From Pirellulales bacterium (lineage in GTDB: Bacteria; Planctomycetota; Planctomycetia; Pirellulales; PALSA-1355), in assembly GCA_022844125.1 (NCBI GenBank), contig JALHMI010000014.1:62001-126000 (forward strand): a stretch of DNA of 64,000 nt. The letters are read 5' to 3'. Positions 15,775 to 25,927 of the stretch are shown here, one piece after another. The translations under genes were made by a program, and so were the position numbers. Positions within the stretch are counted from its first letter, which is position 1. Every line of letters begins with the position of its first letter. The notes under the pieces are model-generated. The model did not search any database. It saw only the letters and a list, made by a program, of their open reading frames with translations, and was not told the origin of the DNA.

Positions 15775-16641
15775 ATGAGCCATGAATCGCAGCTGCCCGC
15801 CCACGGTTCGCCACGGACCTTGCAGTGCATGGAGATCTGGGGCGGCAGTTCCGCCGTCCAGCGCAACGTCACCACGCCGGGACTCGACCTCTGGGTTTGG
15901 AGCCAGCCCTATCAGCAGGCCGATGGCGGCGGCGACGTGCACTACGTCTCGCTGTGCGGCGGCGGGATCATCACCCGGCTGATCCTGGCAGACATCTCCG
16001 GTCACGGTGCGAGCGTCGCCGAGCTGGCCGGTTCGCTGCGCGAGATCATGCGGCGGAACATCAATCGCAAGAGCCACGACCGGCTGATGCGCGAACTGAA
16101 CCTGCAGTTCAGCGAGCTCGCCAGGCTCCGCCGCTTTGCCACCGCCGTGGTCGTCACCTACCTGGCCGATCGCAACCAGCTCACGCTCTGCAATGCGGGC
16201 CATCCGCGGCCGCTGTGGTATCGGGCGCGGGACCAGACCTGGCAGGTGGTCGATGCCAGCGAATCGGAACCGCAGGACGCGCTGACCAACCTGCCGCTGG
16301 GGATCGACGACACGACGACCTATCCGCAGCTGCGGCTGAACCTGGCTCCTGGCGACATGCTGCTGCTGTACACCGACGCGCTCACCGAGGCGGCCGGCGC
16401 CGATGAGCAGATGCTGGGCGAACAGGGCCTGGTGAACCTGATGCGTTCGATCGCTGCCGACCAGCCCGGCGCGATCGCCAGCACGCTCGCCGGTCGACTT
16501 GCGGACTATCGCGGCGGCCGCCCGGCCGATGACGACGAGACGTTTCTGCTGCTGCACCACAACGCCCGTGGCCCGAAGCGGCTCTCGCTGGGCGAAAAGC
16601 TGGACGTGTATGCCAAGGTGTTCGGGCTGAAACAGGTGTAA
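15775..16641 (+). CDS. SpoIIE/PP2C-type protein phosphatase
   Basis: 288 aa; start ATG after GGAGAG. The PP2C-SIG core shows metal-binding motifs GGDVHYV (52-58) and ADISGHG (73-79), then CNAGHPRPLWY (144-154), LLLYTDALTEA (about 201-211) and the final DDDETFLLL. It lacks a sensory domain, so it is a stand-alone phosphatase, likely of the RsbU/SpoIIE group that dephosphorylates anti-anti-sigma factors. No antagonist or kinase gene is adjacent, so its partner is unknown. Confidence 0.92.
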   Translation: MSHESQLPAHGSPRTLQCMEIWGGSSAVQRNVTTPGLDLWVWSQPYQQADGGGDVHYVSLCGGGIITRLILADISGHGASVAELAGSLREIMRRNINRKSHDRLMRELNLQFSELARLRRFATAVVVTYLADRNQLTLCNAGHPRPLWYRARDQTWQVVDASESEPQDALTNLPLGIDDTTTYPQLRLNLAPGDMLLLYTDALTEAAGADEQMLGEQGLVNLMRSIAADQPGAIASTLAGRLADYRGGRPADDDETFLLLHHNARGPKRLSLGEKLDVYAKVFGLKQV

Positions 16642-16817
16642 CCGTTCCTGAGCGTCCGGTATCGGGAATGCCAACCAGTCCTCTGCACTAGGCAGGCTTG
16701 GTGTTGTGGTCTTTCTTTCGGCCGTAGGCCGGCAACATGTGAGCCTCGGGCATCGCCCGAGGGAAACGTGCGATCCACACGTCGACTAATAGCCCGATGC
16801 ATTCCGCCTCTGCCTTT

Positions 16818-16900
16818 CCTGTCCTGCTCCCTCCGCCCGCCGTGGGAAGGGTCGGGGAGGGGGGCCGCGCTCTTGTGTGCCATGGGTGCTGCGGAGCAGT
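16818..16900. repeat. 83-bp direct repeat, copy 1
   Basis: Begins CCTGTCCTGCTCCCTCCGCC and ends GCTGCGGAGCAGT; repeated at 17399-17481 with few changes. The two copies bracket the paired 150-bp elements. Region 16642-17495 contains only repeats and no supported gene. Confidence 0.8.
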
Positions 16901-17027
16901 GTTGCTCACATTGGCACCCGTGCTGATGGTGCCGGTGCGAGACGACCGTGTAAACGGAGTGGAATCGTGCCAATCACTCCGAGCACAGGTGAGCCGCTGG
17001 CGCGGCCACCTGTGGCACCGCAGCACT

Positions 17028-17171
17028 GGGTAGCACCGACAACTGTCGGTGTGCGCAGCACCAGAGGGATCTGCGAACGCGTGAACAAATCGAAAGGCTT
17101 GCTCTTGGCAGCCCGCGACCTGATCCCTCTTGGGCCAAGGCCCACTGACAAGCAAGTTGCCAGTGCCACCC
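17028..17171. repeat. 150-bp hairpin-rich dispersed repeat, copy A
   Basis: Starts GGGTAGCACCGACAACTGTC and ends with GTGCCACCC. It contains inner complementary arms AGAGGGATC and GATCCCTCT. Adjacent copy B follows at 17216. Lies between the 3' ends of two convergent genes. Confidence 0.85.
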
Positions 17172-17215
17172 AGCAACTCCGTGCCACCCGTTCTTTCGGC
17201 ACCCGTGCATCGACC

Positions 17216-17358
17216 GGGTAGCACCGACAACTGTCGGTGTGCGCAGCACCAGAGGGATCTGTGAAAGCGTGAACAAATGGAAAGGCTTACTCTCAGGATC
17301 GCGCGACCTGATCCCTCTTGGGCCAAGGCCCACGGACGGGCAAGTTGTCCGTGCCACC
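17216..17358. repeat. 150-bp hairpin-rich dispersed repeat, copy B
   Basis: Tandem second copy, nearly identical to copy A over its whole length (CGACAACTGTCGG hairpin near the start, AGAGGGATC and GATCCCTCT arms, closing GTGCCACC). The A/B identity is much higher than that to the other three copies, so this looks like a recent local duplication. Confidence 0.85.
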
Positions 17359-17398
17359 TAAAAACTCCGTGCCACCCAGCAGCTCATTGACCCGTTCC

Positions 17399-17481
17399 CC
17401 TGTCCTGCTCCCTCCGCCCGCCGTGGGGAGGGCCGGGGAGGGGGGCCGGGTCCTTGGGTGCCATGGGTGCTGCGGAGCAGT
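17399..17481. repeat. 83-bp direct repeat, copy 2
   Basis: Second copy of the 16818-16900 sequence, in the same orientation. Confidence 0.8.
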
Positions 17482-17495
17482 CACCCGTGCTTCTT

Positions 17496-17981
17496 CTAAC
17501 CCCTCACCGCTTTCTCAATCGCCGCGACGTCGATTTTCTTCATCGTCATCATCGCGTCGAAGGCCCGCTTGGCGACGGCCGGATCGGAGCTGGTGAAGGC
17601 CCCAGTGAGCACGAGGGGCGTGATCTGCCAGGAGAGTCCCCATTTGTCTTTGCACCAGCCGCACTGGCTTTCCTCGCCGCCGCCTCCGACGATCGCGTTC
17701 CAGTAGCGATCGGTTTCTTCCTGCGAGTCGGTGGCGACCTGAAACGAGAAGGCTTCGCTGTGCTTGAACATCGGTCCGCCGTTGAGCCCGATGCAGGGGA
17801 TCCCCAGCACGATGAACTCGACGGTCAGGACGTCGCCTTGCTTGCCAGAGGGATTGTCACTCGGCGCGCGGTGCACGGCCGTGACCTTCGAATCCGGGAA
17901 CGTCTCGGCATAGAACCGCGCCGCCTCCTCAGCGTCGCCGTCGTACCACAGGCAGATGGTGTTTTTGGGTTGGGGCGCCAT
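17496..17981 (-). CDS. VOC-superfamily protein, PhnB/3-demethylubiquinone methyltransferase-like
   Basis: 161 aa beginning MAPQPKNTICLWYDGD. I chose the ATG at 17981 because GGGAG lies about seven bases before it; an ATG at 18002 overlapping the upstream gene is possible. The pattern FYAETFPDSKV, GLNGGPMFKHSEAFSF and CGWCKDKWGLSWQI is that of the PhnB-like glyoxalase fold, misnamed '3-demethylubiquinone-9 3-methyltransferase' in many annotations. Its substrate is unknown. Confidence 0.88.
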   Translation of the reverse strand: MAPQPKNTICLWYDGDAEEAARFYAETFPDSKVTAVHRAPSDNPSGKQGDVLTVEFIVLGIPCIGLNGGPMFKHSEAFSFQVATDSQEETDRYWNAIVGGGGEESQCGWCKDKWGLSWQITPLVLTGAFTSSDPAVAKRAFDAMMTMKKIDVAAIEKAVRG

Positions 17982-17998
17982 GGCATTCTCCCGAGTCA

Positions 17999-18691
17999 TC
18001 ATTTGGCCGAAATGTTTGTATCTTCGGCAAGTTCTTTCCCTTTGGAAGTCAAGTAAGTGGCAAGCCGATCACGCGAGACGGATGGAGAATAACTGACCGC
18101 AAAACTTATCCCATCTTCGGTCCATGACATCCTCTCATTGCGATTTTTCATCTGCTTCGTTTGTAGCCCGGGCCTACGGCAGAATGCACTATCATGCACG
18201 AGAGTACCGAGCTGCTCTCTCGCCGCCTTTCGCTTGTCAGATTCGTCCGGCCAAAGCGAGTCGTTCTCTAGTGCGAGCCATACGGCCGTTGCTAATCGTT
18301 GAATCCAATCTACAGGAAACCCCAGAGGCGTTCCGAGCTGAAGCACTGTTTTAGGCTGCCCATGTTCCACCACCGGCTCAATCAGGTTGATATCCTCGGG
18401 TAAATCGGCCTCGTGTAGCAACTGACACCTGAAGTGCGCGTAGAGAATATCTTCTAACGGGACTGTTCGTCCGCGAAATGGTAAAGCGACGTCGTACTTG
18501 GGGCCACCGGTTATCACGCCCATCTCGTCATAAACATAATTGCGGAACGATTCGCTATCGTCCCATTCGTCTCGCGAGTATCTCTTGCGCGACGTGGCCG
18601 CAACAGCGATCAGAATCTGCACGAAGGCGCCTTCCTTGCGGCCAGCAGTCCACAAGGCCGTGGCATCTTCCAAGCGACTTCGAATGCTCAT
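17999..18691 (-). CDS. Hypothetical protein with predicted leaderless start
   Basis: 230 aa beginning MSIRSRLEDATALW. The N-terminal half is helical. The centre (VPLEDILYAHFRCQLLHEAD) resembles helical folds of uncharacterised proteins, and no catalytic motif is evident. The start is preceded by TGGAAT exactly six bases before ATG and lacks a Shine-Dalgarno. It lies 18 bp downstream of the next unrecognised gene and may be expressed independently of it. The base composition is less GC-rich than the neighbouring housekeeping genes, hinting at transfer. Confidence 0.75.
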   Translation of the reverse strand: MSIRSRLEDATALWTAGRKEGAFVQILIAVAATSRKRYSRDEWDDSESFRNYVYDEMGVITGGPKYDVALPFRGRTVPLEDILYAHFRCQLLHEADLPEDINLIEPVVEHGQPKTVLQLGTPLGFPVDWIQRLATAVWLALENDSLWPDESDKRKAAREQLGTLVHDSAFCRRPGLQTKQMKNRNERMSWTEDGISFAVSYSPSVSRDRLATYLTSKGKELAEDTNISAK

Positions 18692-18697
18692 GATTGA

Positions 18698-18703
18698 ATT
18701 CCA
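18698..18703 (-). promoter_or_regulatory. -10 box TGGAAT, six bases before ATG
   Basis: Read on the minus strand, TGGAAT is followed by TCAATC and then the ATG at 18691. This fits a transcript starting at or near the start codon. Confidence 0.5.
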
Positions 18704-18709
18704 TTGACA

Positions 18710-19897
18710 TCATTTGCGGACGGTTTCATTAGCAAGAAACGACTCGGCTTCCGCGAGGAACTTCTCCGGACCTCCCGCCGGACACCCTGCCTCTTGCCAC
18801 AAGTCGCCAGCAAGCTGTGAAGCACGCTCCTTGATCTTCGTAGCATCCAACTCCGCTTTCGTAAGCCGACTCCCGCGCCCACCTTGGTTGACGAAAGGAC
18901 TCGTCGCAAGGCTGGAGGGAGTTCCGCCAAGTTTTACGTACGCCTTATACTCTTGCGCAAGGACCTGGTGTGCGTTTCGGTATCGCCTAGCCAAATCGCA
19001 CAGTGCCCGATAGAACATCCACTCAAAATAAGGTTCGCTCCCAACCTCCCTCTGATAGGCCGCAAACTTTCGCGATTGCTCCTCGTTTGGCTGGTGGGCA
19101 AATCGTGTGTAGAGAAACGCGTCGACCAGCTCTTCAATGGTGAACGAGCAATCGCGGTCAGTTAATGGCCAACAACTCGCCTTCGCTCTCAACACTTTCG
19201 AGCACTCCTTCTTCTCCGCGAGGATCCAATTGGTCAAGCGCTTGTTGAGAAAATGTCTGACATACGCATTACATGCCTTGAAATAGTTGCCGGGCTCTTT
19301 CTCCATGTATATGCGACGAAACACCAAAACGAATGATCGAATCAGATCCACCGAAATGGATTCCACGCGCTCACCAGCTGGCCCCGTACAGTATTGAGGA
19401 ACGTTGCAATACATCGGACTCTGCACTAACTCTTCGACATCACGCACAAAAAGGGCAAGTGCGTCAGTTTCATGTGCGGACAACTTGATGTGTTCAAGTG
19501 GATCGTCTGGGAGTGGCGAGTTGGCAGACAGCGCGAGCTCAATGCTATGCGGCCGAGAGTACGGCGGAAACGTGACGGCAGTATCGTCCCCCGTTTCGAT
19601 TCGGACTATCTGCGTGTATGTAATCGACTGACCGGCATCATCTTCAAAGTAGTCTTCGACAGACGTTATCCGCGGAACCTCGCCCGGCAGCAGTCCGTTC
19701 CAACGCGAACCAGAGTCCTCACTCTCCGTGAATAAGTCGCGATATCGCACAATCTCGCGGTCACGATCACGCTCCACACATAGCTCAACCGAATGCCTTA
19801 GGCGGACAGGAAGAGTATTCGTATCAAGCACGAGAAAGCGGTCAAAGAATTCCTTTTGGTCGCGGTTGAAACATCGTACCTTCCAAATCACAAGCAT
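18710..19897 (-). CDS. Hypothetical protein with DUF2934-like C-terminus
   Basis: 395 aa. The C-terminal helix pair (about 358-393, RASQLAGDLWQEAGCPAGG then KFLAEAESFL) resembles the short DUF2934 domain found in many bacteria. The rest shows no family I know. Residues about 160-300 are helical with several Cys and Trp, and QPNEEQSRKFAAYQREVG is a likely surface helix. There is no signal peptide or membrane segment, so it is probably cytoplasmic. Composition is less GC-rich than its neighbours. No functional call is justified. Confidence 0.75.
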   Translation of the reverse strand: MLVIWKVRCFNRDQKEFFDRFLVLDTNTLPVRLRHSVELCVERDRDREIVRYRDLFTESEDSGSRWNGLLPGEVPRITSVEDYFEDDAGQSITYTQIVRIETGDDTAVTFPPYSRPHSIELALSANSPLPDDPLEHIKLSAHETDALALFVRDVEELVQSPMYCNVPQYCTGPAGERVESISVDLIRSFVLVFRRIYMEKEPGNYFKACNAYVRHFLNKRLTNWILAEKKECSKVLRAKASCWPLTDRDCSFTIEELVDAFLYTRFAHQPNEEQSRKFAAYQREVGSEPYFEWMFYRALCDLARRYRNAHQVLAQEYKAYVKLGGTPSSLATSPFVNQGGRGSRLTKAELDATKIKERASQLAGDLWQEAGCPAGGPEKFLAEAESFLANETVRK

Positions 19898-20332
19898 GAC
19901 GCGGCACCTCCAACTGCTTCTTCCGAGACTCGGCGTTGACTCATCCTATCCTTTCCTTAGTCTCAGCACGAAGTGCCCACCGCTCCCCCTGGACTGAACC
20001 TCGTCACTCTTCGCCGGGGGTGTGCGGCAGCGTCGAATATCGTCGGCCAGCATTCGCCTAAAAGATTTGTCACGATTCGTCGAACTTTCAATCGTGTATC
20101 TTCCGAGGCGGTTGGCCGGCTACACGTCGCGCACGCCGCAACTGTTCCACACGCATAGTGTTGCAGGAGAACGAGGATTGGTTCGCGCCGGCGAAGCAGA
20201 TCTCAACTTAAACTACCCACCTGCTACCCGAAGTTCGATTCTGACTCCTCGCCCCCACCCACCCCTTGCCCACCCGCCCCCGAACCACGAAAATGATTCG
20301 TTTCCCCCAACTCTCACTCGGAATAGCGTGAC
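19898..20332. other. Intergenic region, nothing recognised
   Basis: 435 bp between divergent genes. No convincing small gene, repeat or RNA is seen. It must hold the argG promoter; a GGAAT-like box lies at about 20320, just upstream of the argG start. Confidence 0.5.
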
Positions 20333-21550
<1,218 letters not shown>

Positions 21551-21552
21551 GA

Positions 21553-21670
21553 CCGCAGAGGGAAGACAGAGGAAGAAGAGGTTAAACACAAAGGCACGAA
21601 GAACACAAAGGGGAAGGGAGTAGGAAGGCAGAAGAGAACCACAGATGAACACAAATAGACACAGATAAGA
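21553..21670. repeat. 'ACCGCAGAGG/ACCACAGATG' repeat, forward arm 1
   Basis: Contains GCAGAGGGAAGACAGAGG, AAAGGCACGAAGAACACAAA and ACCACAGATGAACACAAATA. A matching inverted arm lies at 21786-21925. Noncoding. Confidence 0.75.
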
Positions 21671-21785
21671 AGAAGAATTGGGGAGGGGGAAGGCGGACGA
21701 GTAGGACCAATTAGAAAATACGGAGGACGGGCGAGGTGATGTCCAGCGAGGATGGGCTCGGAAGACTGCTTCCCAATCTCTCTCC

Positions 21786-21925
21786 TATTTGTGTGAATCT
21801 GTGTCCATCTGTGGTTCCTGCCTTCGAATTCTCTTTCCCCTCTGCCTTTTTCCTCTGCGTCCCTCTGCGTCCTCTGCGGTTAATCTTGTTTGCCTGCCTG
21901 CCTCTGCGGTTAGTCTTCTGCGTTT
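21786..21925. repeat. 'ACCGCAGAGG/ACCACAGATG' repeat, reverse arm 1
   Basis: Contains GTGTCCATCTGTGGTTCCTG and CCTCTGCGTCCTCTGCGGTT, the complement of the forward arm motifs. With 21553-21670 it makes an imperfect palindrome of about 370 bp in the argG-purD gap. The purD frame runs open back through it, but that part is not coding. Confidence 0.75.
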
Positions 21926-21993
21926 TCCCTTCCGTCTTGGTAGAATCACAGTTGGTTGGCAATTCGAGTTTGAGCGAGCGAAAGCAGGTTGCG

Positions 21994-23277
21994 ATGAACG
22001 TCCTGATCGTGGGTAACGGTGGCCGCGAGCATGCCTTGGCATGGAAGATCAAGCAAAGCCCGCGCGCCGGCCGTGTGTTCGTCGCCCCCGGCAACGCCGG
22101 CACCGAGATCGACGCCGAGAACGTCGACATCTCGGCCACTGATTTTCCGCGGCTGATCAAGTTCGCCCAGCAGAACGACGTCGGCCTGACCGTCGTCGGG
22201 CCCGAGCTGCCGCTGACCAAGGGCATCGTCGACGCCTTCAGCGATGCCAAGCTACGCGTGTTTGGCCCGCGGAAGAATGCGGCCGAGCTCGAAGGGAGCA
22301 AGGTCTTCTGCAAGAACCTGCTGCGGCATGCCGACGTGCCGACGGCCGATTACCGCGTGTTCCGCAACGCCGATCACGCGACGACGTTCCTGAAGGATCG
22401 CGAGGACGTGCCCGTCGTGGTGAAGGCCGATGGCCTGGCCTCGGGCAAAGGCGTGTTCGTCTGCGCGACCCGGGCGGAGGCGATTGAAGCGGTGCGCCGC
22501 ATTGGCCGGAACAAGGAATTCGGCGACGCGGGCAACCAGATCGTGATCGAGGAGCGGCTCGACGGGCAGGAAGCAAGCGTGCTGGCGATCACCGACGGCC
22601 GCACGATCGTGACGCTGCCCGCCGCGCAGGATCATAAGCGCGCCTATGACGGCGACACCGGCCCCAACACGGGCGGCATGGGCGCGTATAGCCCGGCCCC
22701 GCTGATCGATGAAGAGAAGTTGCACCTGATCGAAGAGCAGGTGCTGGTGCCAACCGTGCATGCGATGAAGCGCGGCCGCCGACCGTTCCGCGGCGTGCTG
22801 TATGCCGGCATCATGATGACCAACCAAGGGCCGAAGGTGCTGGAGTACAACGTGCGGTTCGGCGATCCGGAGTGCCAGCCGATTCTGATGCGGCTCGAGA
22901 GCGACCTTTTGGATCTGCTCGAAGCGACGGTCGATGGCCGGCTCGACGAGATTCAGCCGCTGAAGTGGGACCAGCGGGCGGCGGTGTGCGTGGTGATGGC
23001 CAGCGAAGGCTATCCCGGCAGCTACGAGCGCGAGTTCCCGATCCGCGGCCTAGACGAGGCGGCGAAGATTCCGGACGTGAAGGTGTTTCACGCGGGCACC
23101 ACGACGGTGAACGGCCAGGTGGTGACCAGCGGCGGCCGCGTGCTGGGCGTCACGGCCCTGGGCAGCTCGATTCCGGCCGCGAAGCTGCAAGCGTACACCG
23201 CGGTGAAGCAGATTCGCTGGAACGGCGCCTGGTGCCGCAAGGACATCTCCGACAAGGCGCTGGCTTCGGTGCGGTAG
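21994..23277 (+). CDS. purD: Phosphoribosylamine-glycine ligase
   Basis: 427 aa from MNVLIVGNGGREHALAWKI. The start is set by homology and AGG before ATG; a much longer frame upstream is repeat sequence. The family signatures are GNGGREHAL, an ATP-grasp domain with VVVKADGLASGKGVFV, and NVRFGDPECQ near residue 290. It makes glycinamide ribonucleotide in purine synthesis. A TAGAAT box at about 21951 may be its -10 element. No other pur gene adjoins. Confidence 0.98.
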   Translation: MNVLIVGNGGREHALAWKIKQSPRAGRVFVAPGNAGTEIDAENVDISATDFPRLIKFAQQNDVGLTVVGPELPLTKGIVDAFSDAKLRVFGPRKNAAELEGSKVFCKNLLRHADVPTADYRVFRNADHATTFLKDREDVPVVVKADGLASGKGVFVCATRAEAIEAVRRIGRNKEFGDAGNQIVIEERLDGQEASVLAITDGRTIVTLPAAQDHKRAYDGDTGPNTGGMGAYSPAPLIDEEKLHLIEEQVLVPTVHAMKRGRRPFRGVLYAGIMMTNQGPKVLEYNVRFGDPECQPILMRLESDLLDLLEATVDGRLDEIQPLKWDQRAAVCVVMASEGYPGSYEREFPIRGLDEAAKIPDVKVFHAGTTTVNGQVVTSGGRVLGVTALGSSIPAAKLQAYTAVKQIRWNGAWCRKDISDKALASVR

Positions 23278-23295
23278 CTCTTCAGACCGAAGAGA

Positions 23296-23370
23296 TTTAC
23301 CGCGGAGGGCGCGGAGGGAAGACAGAGGCAGGACGAAAACAACCGCAGATGAACACAAATAACATAGATC
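23296..23370. repeat. 'ACCGCAGAGG/ACCACAGATG' repeat, forward arm 2
   Basis: Contains ACCGCGGAGGGCGCGGAGGG and AACCGCAGATGAACACAAAT, just after purD. Confidence 0.7.
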
Positions 23371-23419
23371 GGGAAGAGTGAGAAAAGCTCGTCGAGGGGC
23401 ATTCTGAGCTTCCCTCATT

Positions 23420-23516
23420 TGTGTGCATCTGTGTTCATCTGTGGTTCGCATTCTCTCCCCCGACTCTTTCCCGCTTCCTTGGTATTTCCTCTGCGTCCTC
23501 TGCGGTTAGTCAATCA
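23420..23516. repeat. 'ACCGCAGAGG/ACCACAGATG' repeat, reverse arm 2
   Basis: Contains GTGTTCATCTGTGGTTCGCA and CCTCTGCGTCCTCTGCGGTT. Pairs with 23296-23370 as an inverted copy between two convergent genes. Confidence 0.7.
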
Positions 23517-23527
23517 TTTCTGCGGTA

Positions 23528-24778
23528 CTAATCAAGCGCGGCCAGCACGCCGAGCAGTGCGTCGACTTCGGCCGGCGTGTTGTAGTGCAAGAGCCCCAGC
23601 CGCAGCATCCCTTCAGGCTCTTGCCCGAGTGACTCGCTCAGCTCCAGGGCGTAATAGTTGCCGTGCCAGGCGAAGATGTTTCGTGCGGCCAGATAGTCGG
23701 CCAGCTCCACGGGCGAGCGGTGGGCATGCGTGATCGACAGCGTCGGCACGCGCTGAGCGAGCCGCTCGCGATTGGTGATACCCCACACGTGATACTGCGG
23801 TAGCGCGGCCAGGCCGTCGAGCAGCTGCTCGCAGAGCGTGCGTTCGTAGCGGACGATCTCCGTGAACGCCCGATCGAGGGCCGCGGGTCGGTCGGTGAGC
23901 GAGGCATCGAACGTGCGGCCCAGGTCGGCCAAGTAGTCGATCGCCGCCAGCACGCCGGCGATGCACTCGTGATTCTGCGTGCCGGTCATCCAGCGATCGG
24001 GAATCTGGTCCGCGGCAGGGCGCACCTTGTACGGTGTGAGCGTTTCCAGGTTCTCCGCGCGGCCCCACAAGATGCCCACGTGCGGGCCGAAAAACTTGTA
24101 GGCCGAGCAAGCGAGATAGTCGCAATCCCACTCGCCGACGTTGATCCGCCCGTGCGGAGCGTAATGCACGGCGTCGACATACACCTGGCTGCCGAAGTCG
24201 TGGGCCCAGCGGCAGATGTCCGAGAGCGGGTTGATCGTGCCCACCGAGTTCGACGCCGCGCCAACCGCGACCAGCCGCGTGCGACTATTGAGCAGCGACT
24301 TCAGCTTCGCCAGATCGAGCGTGCAATCCTCGACGCGCACCGGCACGAAGTGGACCTTCACACCGGCATCGGCTGCGGCCATCACCCAGGGACGGACGTT
24401 CGCGTCGTGATCGAGCCGGGTGACGATGATTTCGTCGCCCGCGGCCCAAGTTTTGGCTAGTGCCCGGCTGAAGGCGAACGTCAGCGTCGTCATGTTCGCG
24501 CCGAAGACGATCGAGCGGGGGTCGGGGGCACCGAGCAGATCGCCCGCCGCGGCGTGCGCTTTCGCCAGCAGCGCGTCACTTTCGACGCTCGTGTCAAATC
24601 GCCCGCCGTGGTTGGCGTTCATCTCGATCAGGTAGCGGCTGATCGCATCGATCACGCGGTCGGGCACCTGGCTGCCTGCCGGCCCGTCGAGAAACAATGC
24701 CGGCTGTCCTTCGAACAATTGCTCGAGCGCGGGAAACTGCGAGCGGCACCAGTCGATGGGGAAGGTCGGTTCGGTCAT
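23528..24778 (-). CDS. Cysteine desulfurase-like class-V aminotransferase
   Basis: 416 aa; ATG at 24778 after AGAGAG (a longer frame to 24901 is unsupported). The fold type I PLP pattern is clear: VDAVHYAPHG (PLP-binding Asp and His) and SAYKFFGPHVGILWG with the Schiff-base Lys in AYK. It resembles the SufS/CsdA-related 'cysteine desulfurase-like' proteins found outside suf operons. Whether it acts on cysteine is not shown by sequence. It lies 31 bp after the DUF1445 gene in the same direction, so the two are probably co-transcribed. Confidence 0.9.
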   Translation of the reverse strand: MTEPTFPIDWCRSQFPALEQLFEGQPALFLDGPAGSQVPDRVIDAISRYLIEMNANHGGRFDTSVESDALLAKAHAAAGDLLGAPDPRSIVFGANMTTLTFAFSRALAKTWAAGDEIIVTRLDHDANVRPWVMAAADAGVKVHFVPVRVEDCTLDLAKLKSLLNSRTRLVAVGAASNSVGTINPLSDICRWAHDFGSQVYVDAVHYAPHGRINVGEWDCDYLACSAYKFFGPHVGILWGRAENLETLTPYKVRPAADQIPDRWMTGTQNHECIAGVLAAIDYLADLGRTFDASLTDRPAALDRAFTEIVRYERTLCEQLLDGLAALPQYHVWGITNRERLAQRVPTLSITHAHRSPVELADYLAARNIFAWHGNYYALELSESLGQEPEGMLRLGLLHYNTPAEVDALLGVLAALD

Positions 24779-24809
24779 AGCTCTCTGTCGCGTGGGATGA
24801 AGTGTTGAG

Positions 24810-25628
24810 TCAAGTCGCGATTGACTCGCAATCGGAGTCGAGCACATCGGTAATGAACATACAGCCGGGGCTGTGCGTGATTGCGATCGGCGGCCGGGCA
24901 CTGAGCAGCGCCACTTGCGGAGTGACGCCGCAGGCCCAAAACACCGGCACTTCGCCCTGACGAATCGTCACCGCCTCGCCGAATTCCGGCCGGCCGATGT
25001 CGTGAATCCCCAGCGCCGCGGGATCGCCCACGTGTACCGGTGCGCCGTGCATCGTGGGAAAGCGGCTCGTAATCTCAATCGCGCGCTCGACATGCTCCGG
25101 CGCCAGCGGCCGCATGCTCACGACCAGATCGCCCGCGAAACGTCCGGCCGGCTTGCAGGGAAGGGCGGTGCGATACATCGGCACGTTGCGGCCTTCGTCG
25201 ATATGCCGCACCGGCAGTCCCGCGGCTTGCAGTGCGTTCTCGAAGGTGAACGAACAGCCGAGCAGGAAGCCCACGAAGTCGTCGCGCCAGAGCGAAGTCA
25301 CGTCCGTCGGTTCAACCGCCTCGGGAACTCCTTCGCGAAACACCCGATAGCGCGGCACGTCGGTGCACAGGTTCGCGCCGGGCGCAGTGTGCTTGGGCTC
25401 GAAGCTGCCGACCGCGGTTTGCTCGGCCAGCGGACACGGCCGCGCGTTGAGTCGGCAGAACTCCCCGAACTCGCCAGCCCAATCGGCCGGCAGGATCACG
25501 AGGTTCGTCTGCACGAATCCGCGCGCAAGCCCTGCCGTCGGCTGCGTCCAGCGTCCCGCACGAATCTGTGCGCGCACCTCGCCCGCGGTCGCATTAGCAA
25601 GTTCAACGGATGATGGTTGGTTCTTCAT
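24810..25628 (-). CDS. DUF1445 protein, D-glutamate cyclase/putative hydro-lyase family
   Basis: 272 aa, normal family length. Recognisable segments are RGFVQTNLVILP, DVPRYRVFREG, DFVGFLLGCSFTFE, NVPMYRT and the C-terminal THSPGCMFITD. The family includes mammalian mitochondrial D-glutamate cyclase and bacterial proteins annotated as hydro-lyases; the bacterial substrate is generally unknown. It is first in a likely two-gene operon with the class-V aminotransferase, suggesting amino-acid metabolism. Confidence 0.92.
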   Translation of the reverse strand: MKNQPSSVELANATAGEVRAQIRAGRWTQPTAGLARGFVQTNLVILPADWAGEFGEFCRLNARPCPLAEQTAVGSFEPKHTAPGANLCTDVPRYRVFREGVPEAVEPTDVTSLWRDDFVGFLLGCSFTFENALQAAGLPVRHIDEGRNVPMYRTALPCKPAGRFAGDLVVSMRPLAPEHVERAIEITSRFPTMHGAPVHVGDPAALGIHDIGRPEFGEAVTIRQGEVPVFWACGVTPQVALLSARPPIAITHSPGCMFITDVLDSDCESIAT

Positions 25629-25639
25629 AGAAATCTAAG

Positions 25640-25760
25640 CAGAAAGATAACCGCAGAGGACGCGGAGGTACGCAGAGGGAAGGCAGTGGGAGAAAGAGAA
25701 TGAGAATGACAAAGATTAGAACCACAGATACACACAGATAAACACGAATGAAGTGAACCT
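25640..25760. repeat. 'ACCGCAGAGG/ACCACAGATG' repeat, forward arm 3
   Basis: Contains ACCGCAGAGGACGCGGAGGT and ACCACAGATACACACAGATA. The inverted arm is at 25928-26036. Confidence 0.75.
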
Positions 25761-25927
25761 ACCCACGTTCTGTGGGCGCGCTGTGGAATTAAATGAGGGA
25801 CATTGGTGTTAGGGATGAAGTTACGATCAATTGTCAAGTTTACCTCGTCAAGTCGGTAAAAACTCTCAGTTCTGTCGCGCGCCCACGAATCGTGGGGAAG
25901 GTCATCCTGCCTGATTTTTCTGTTACT

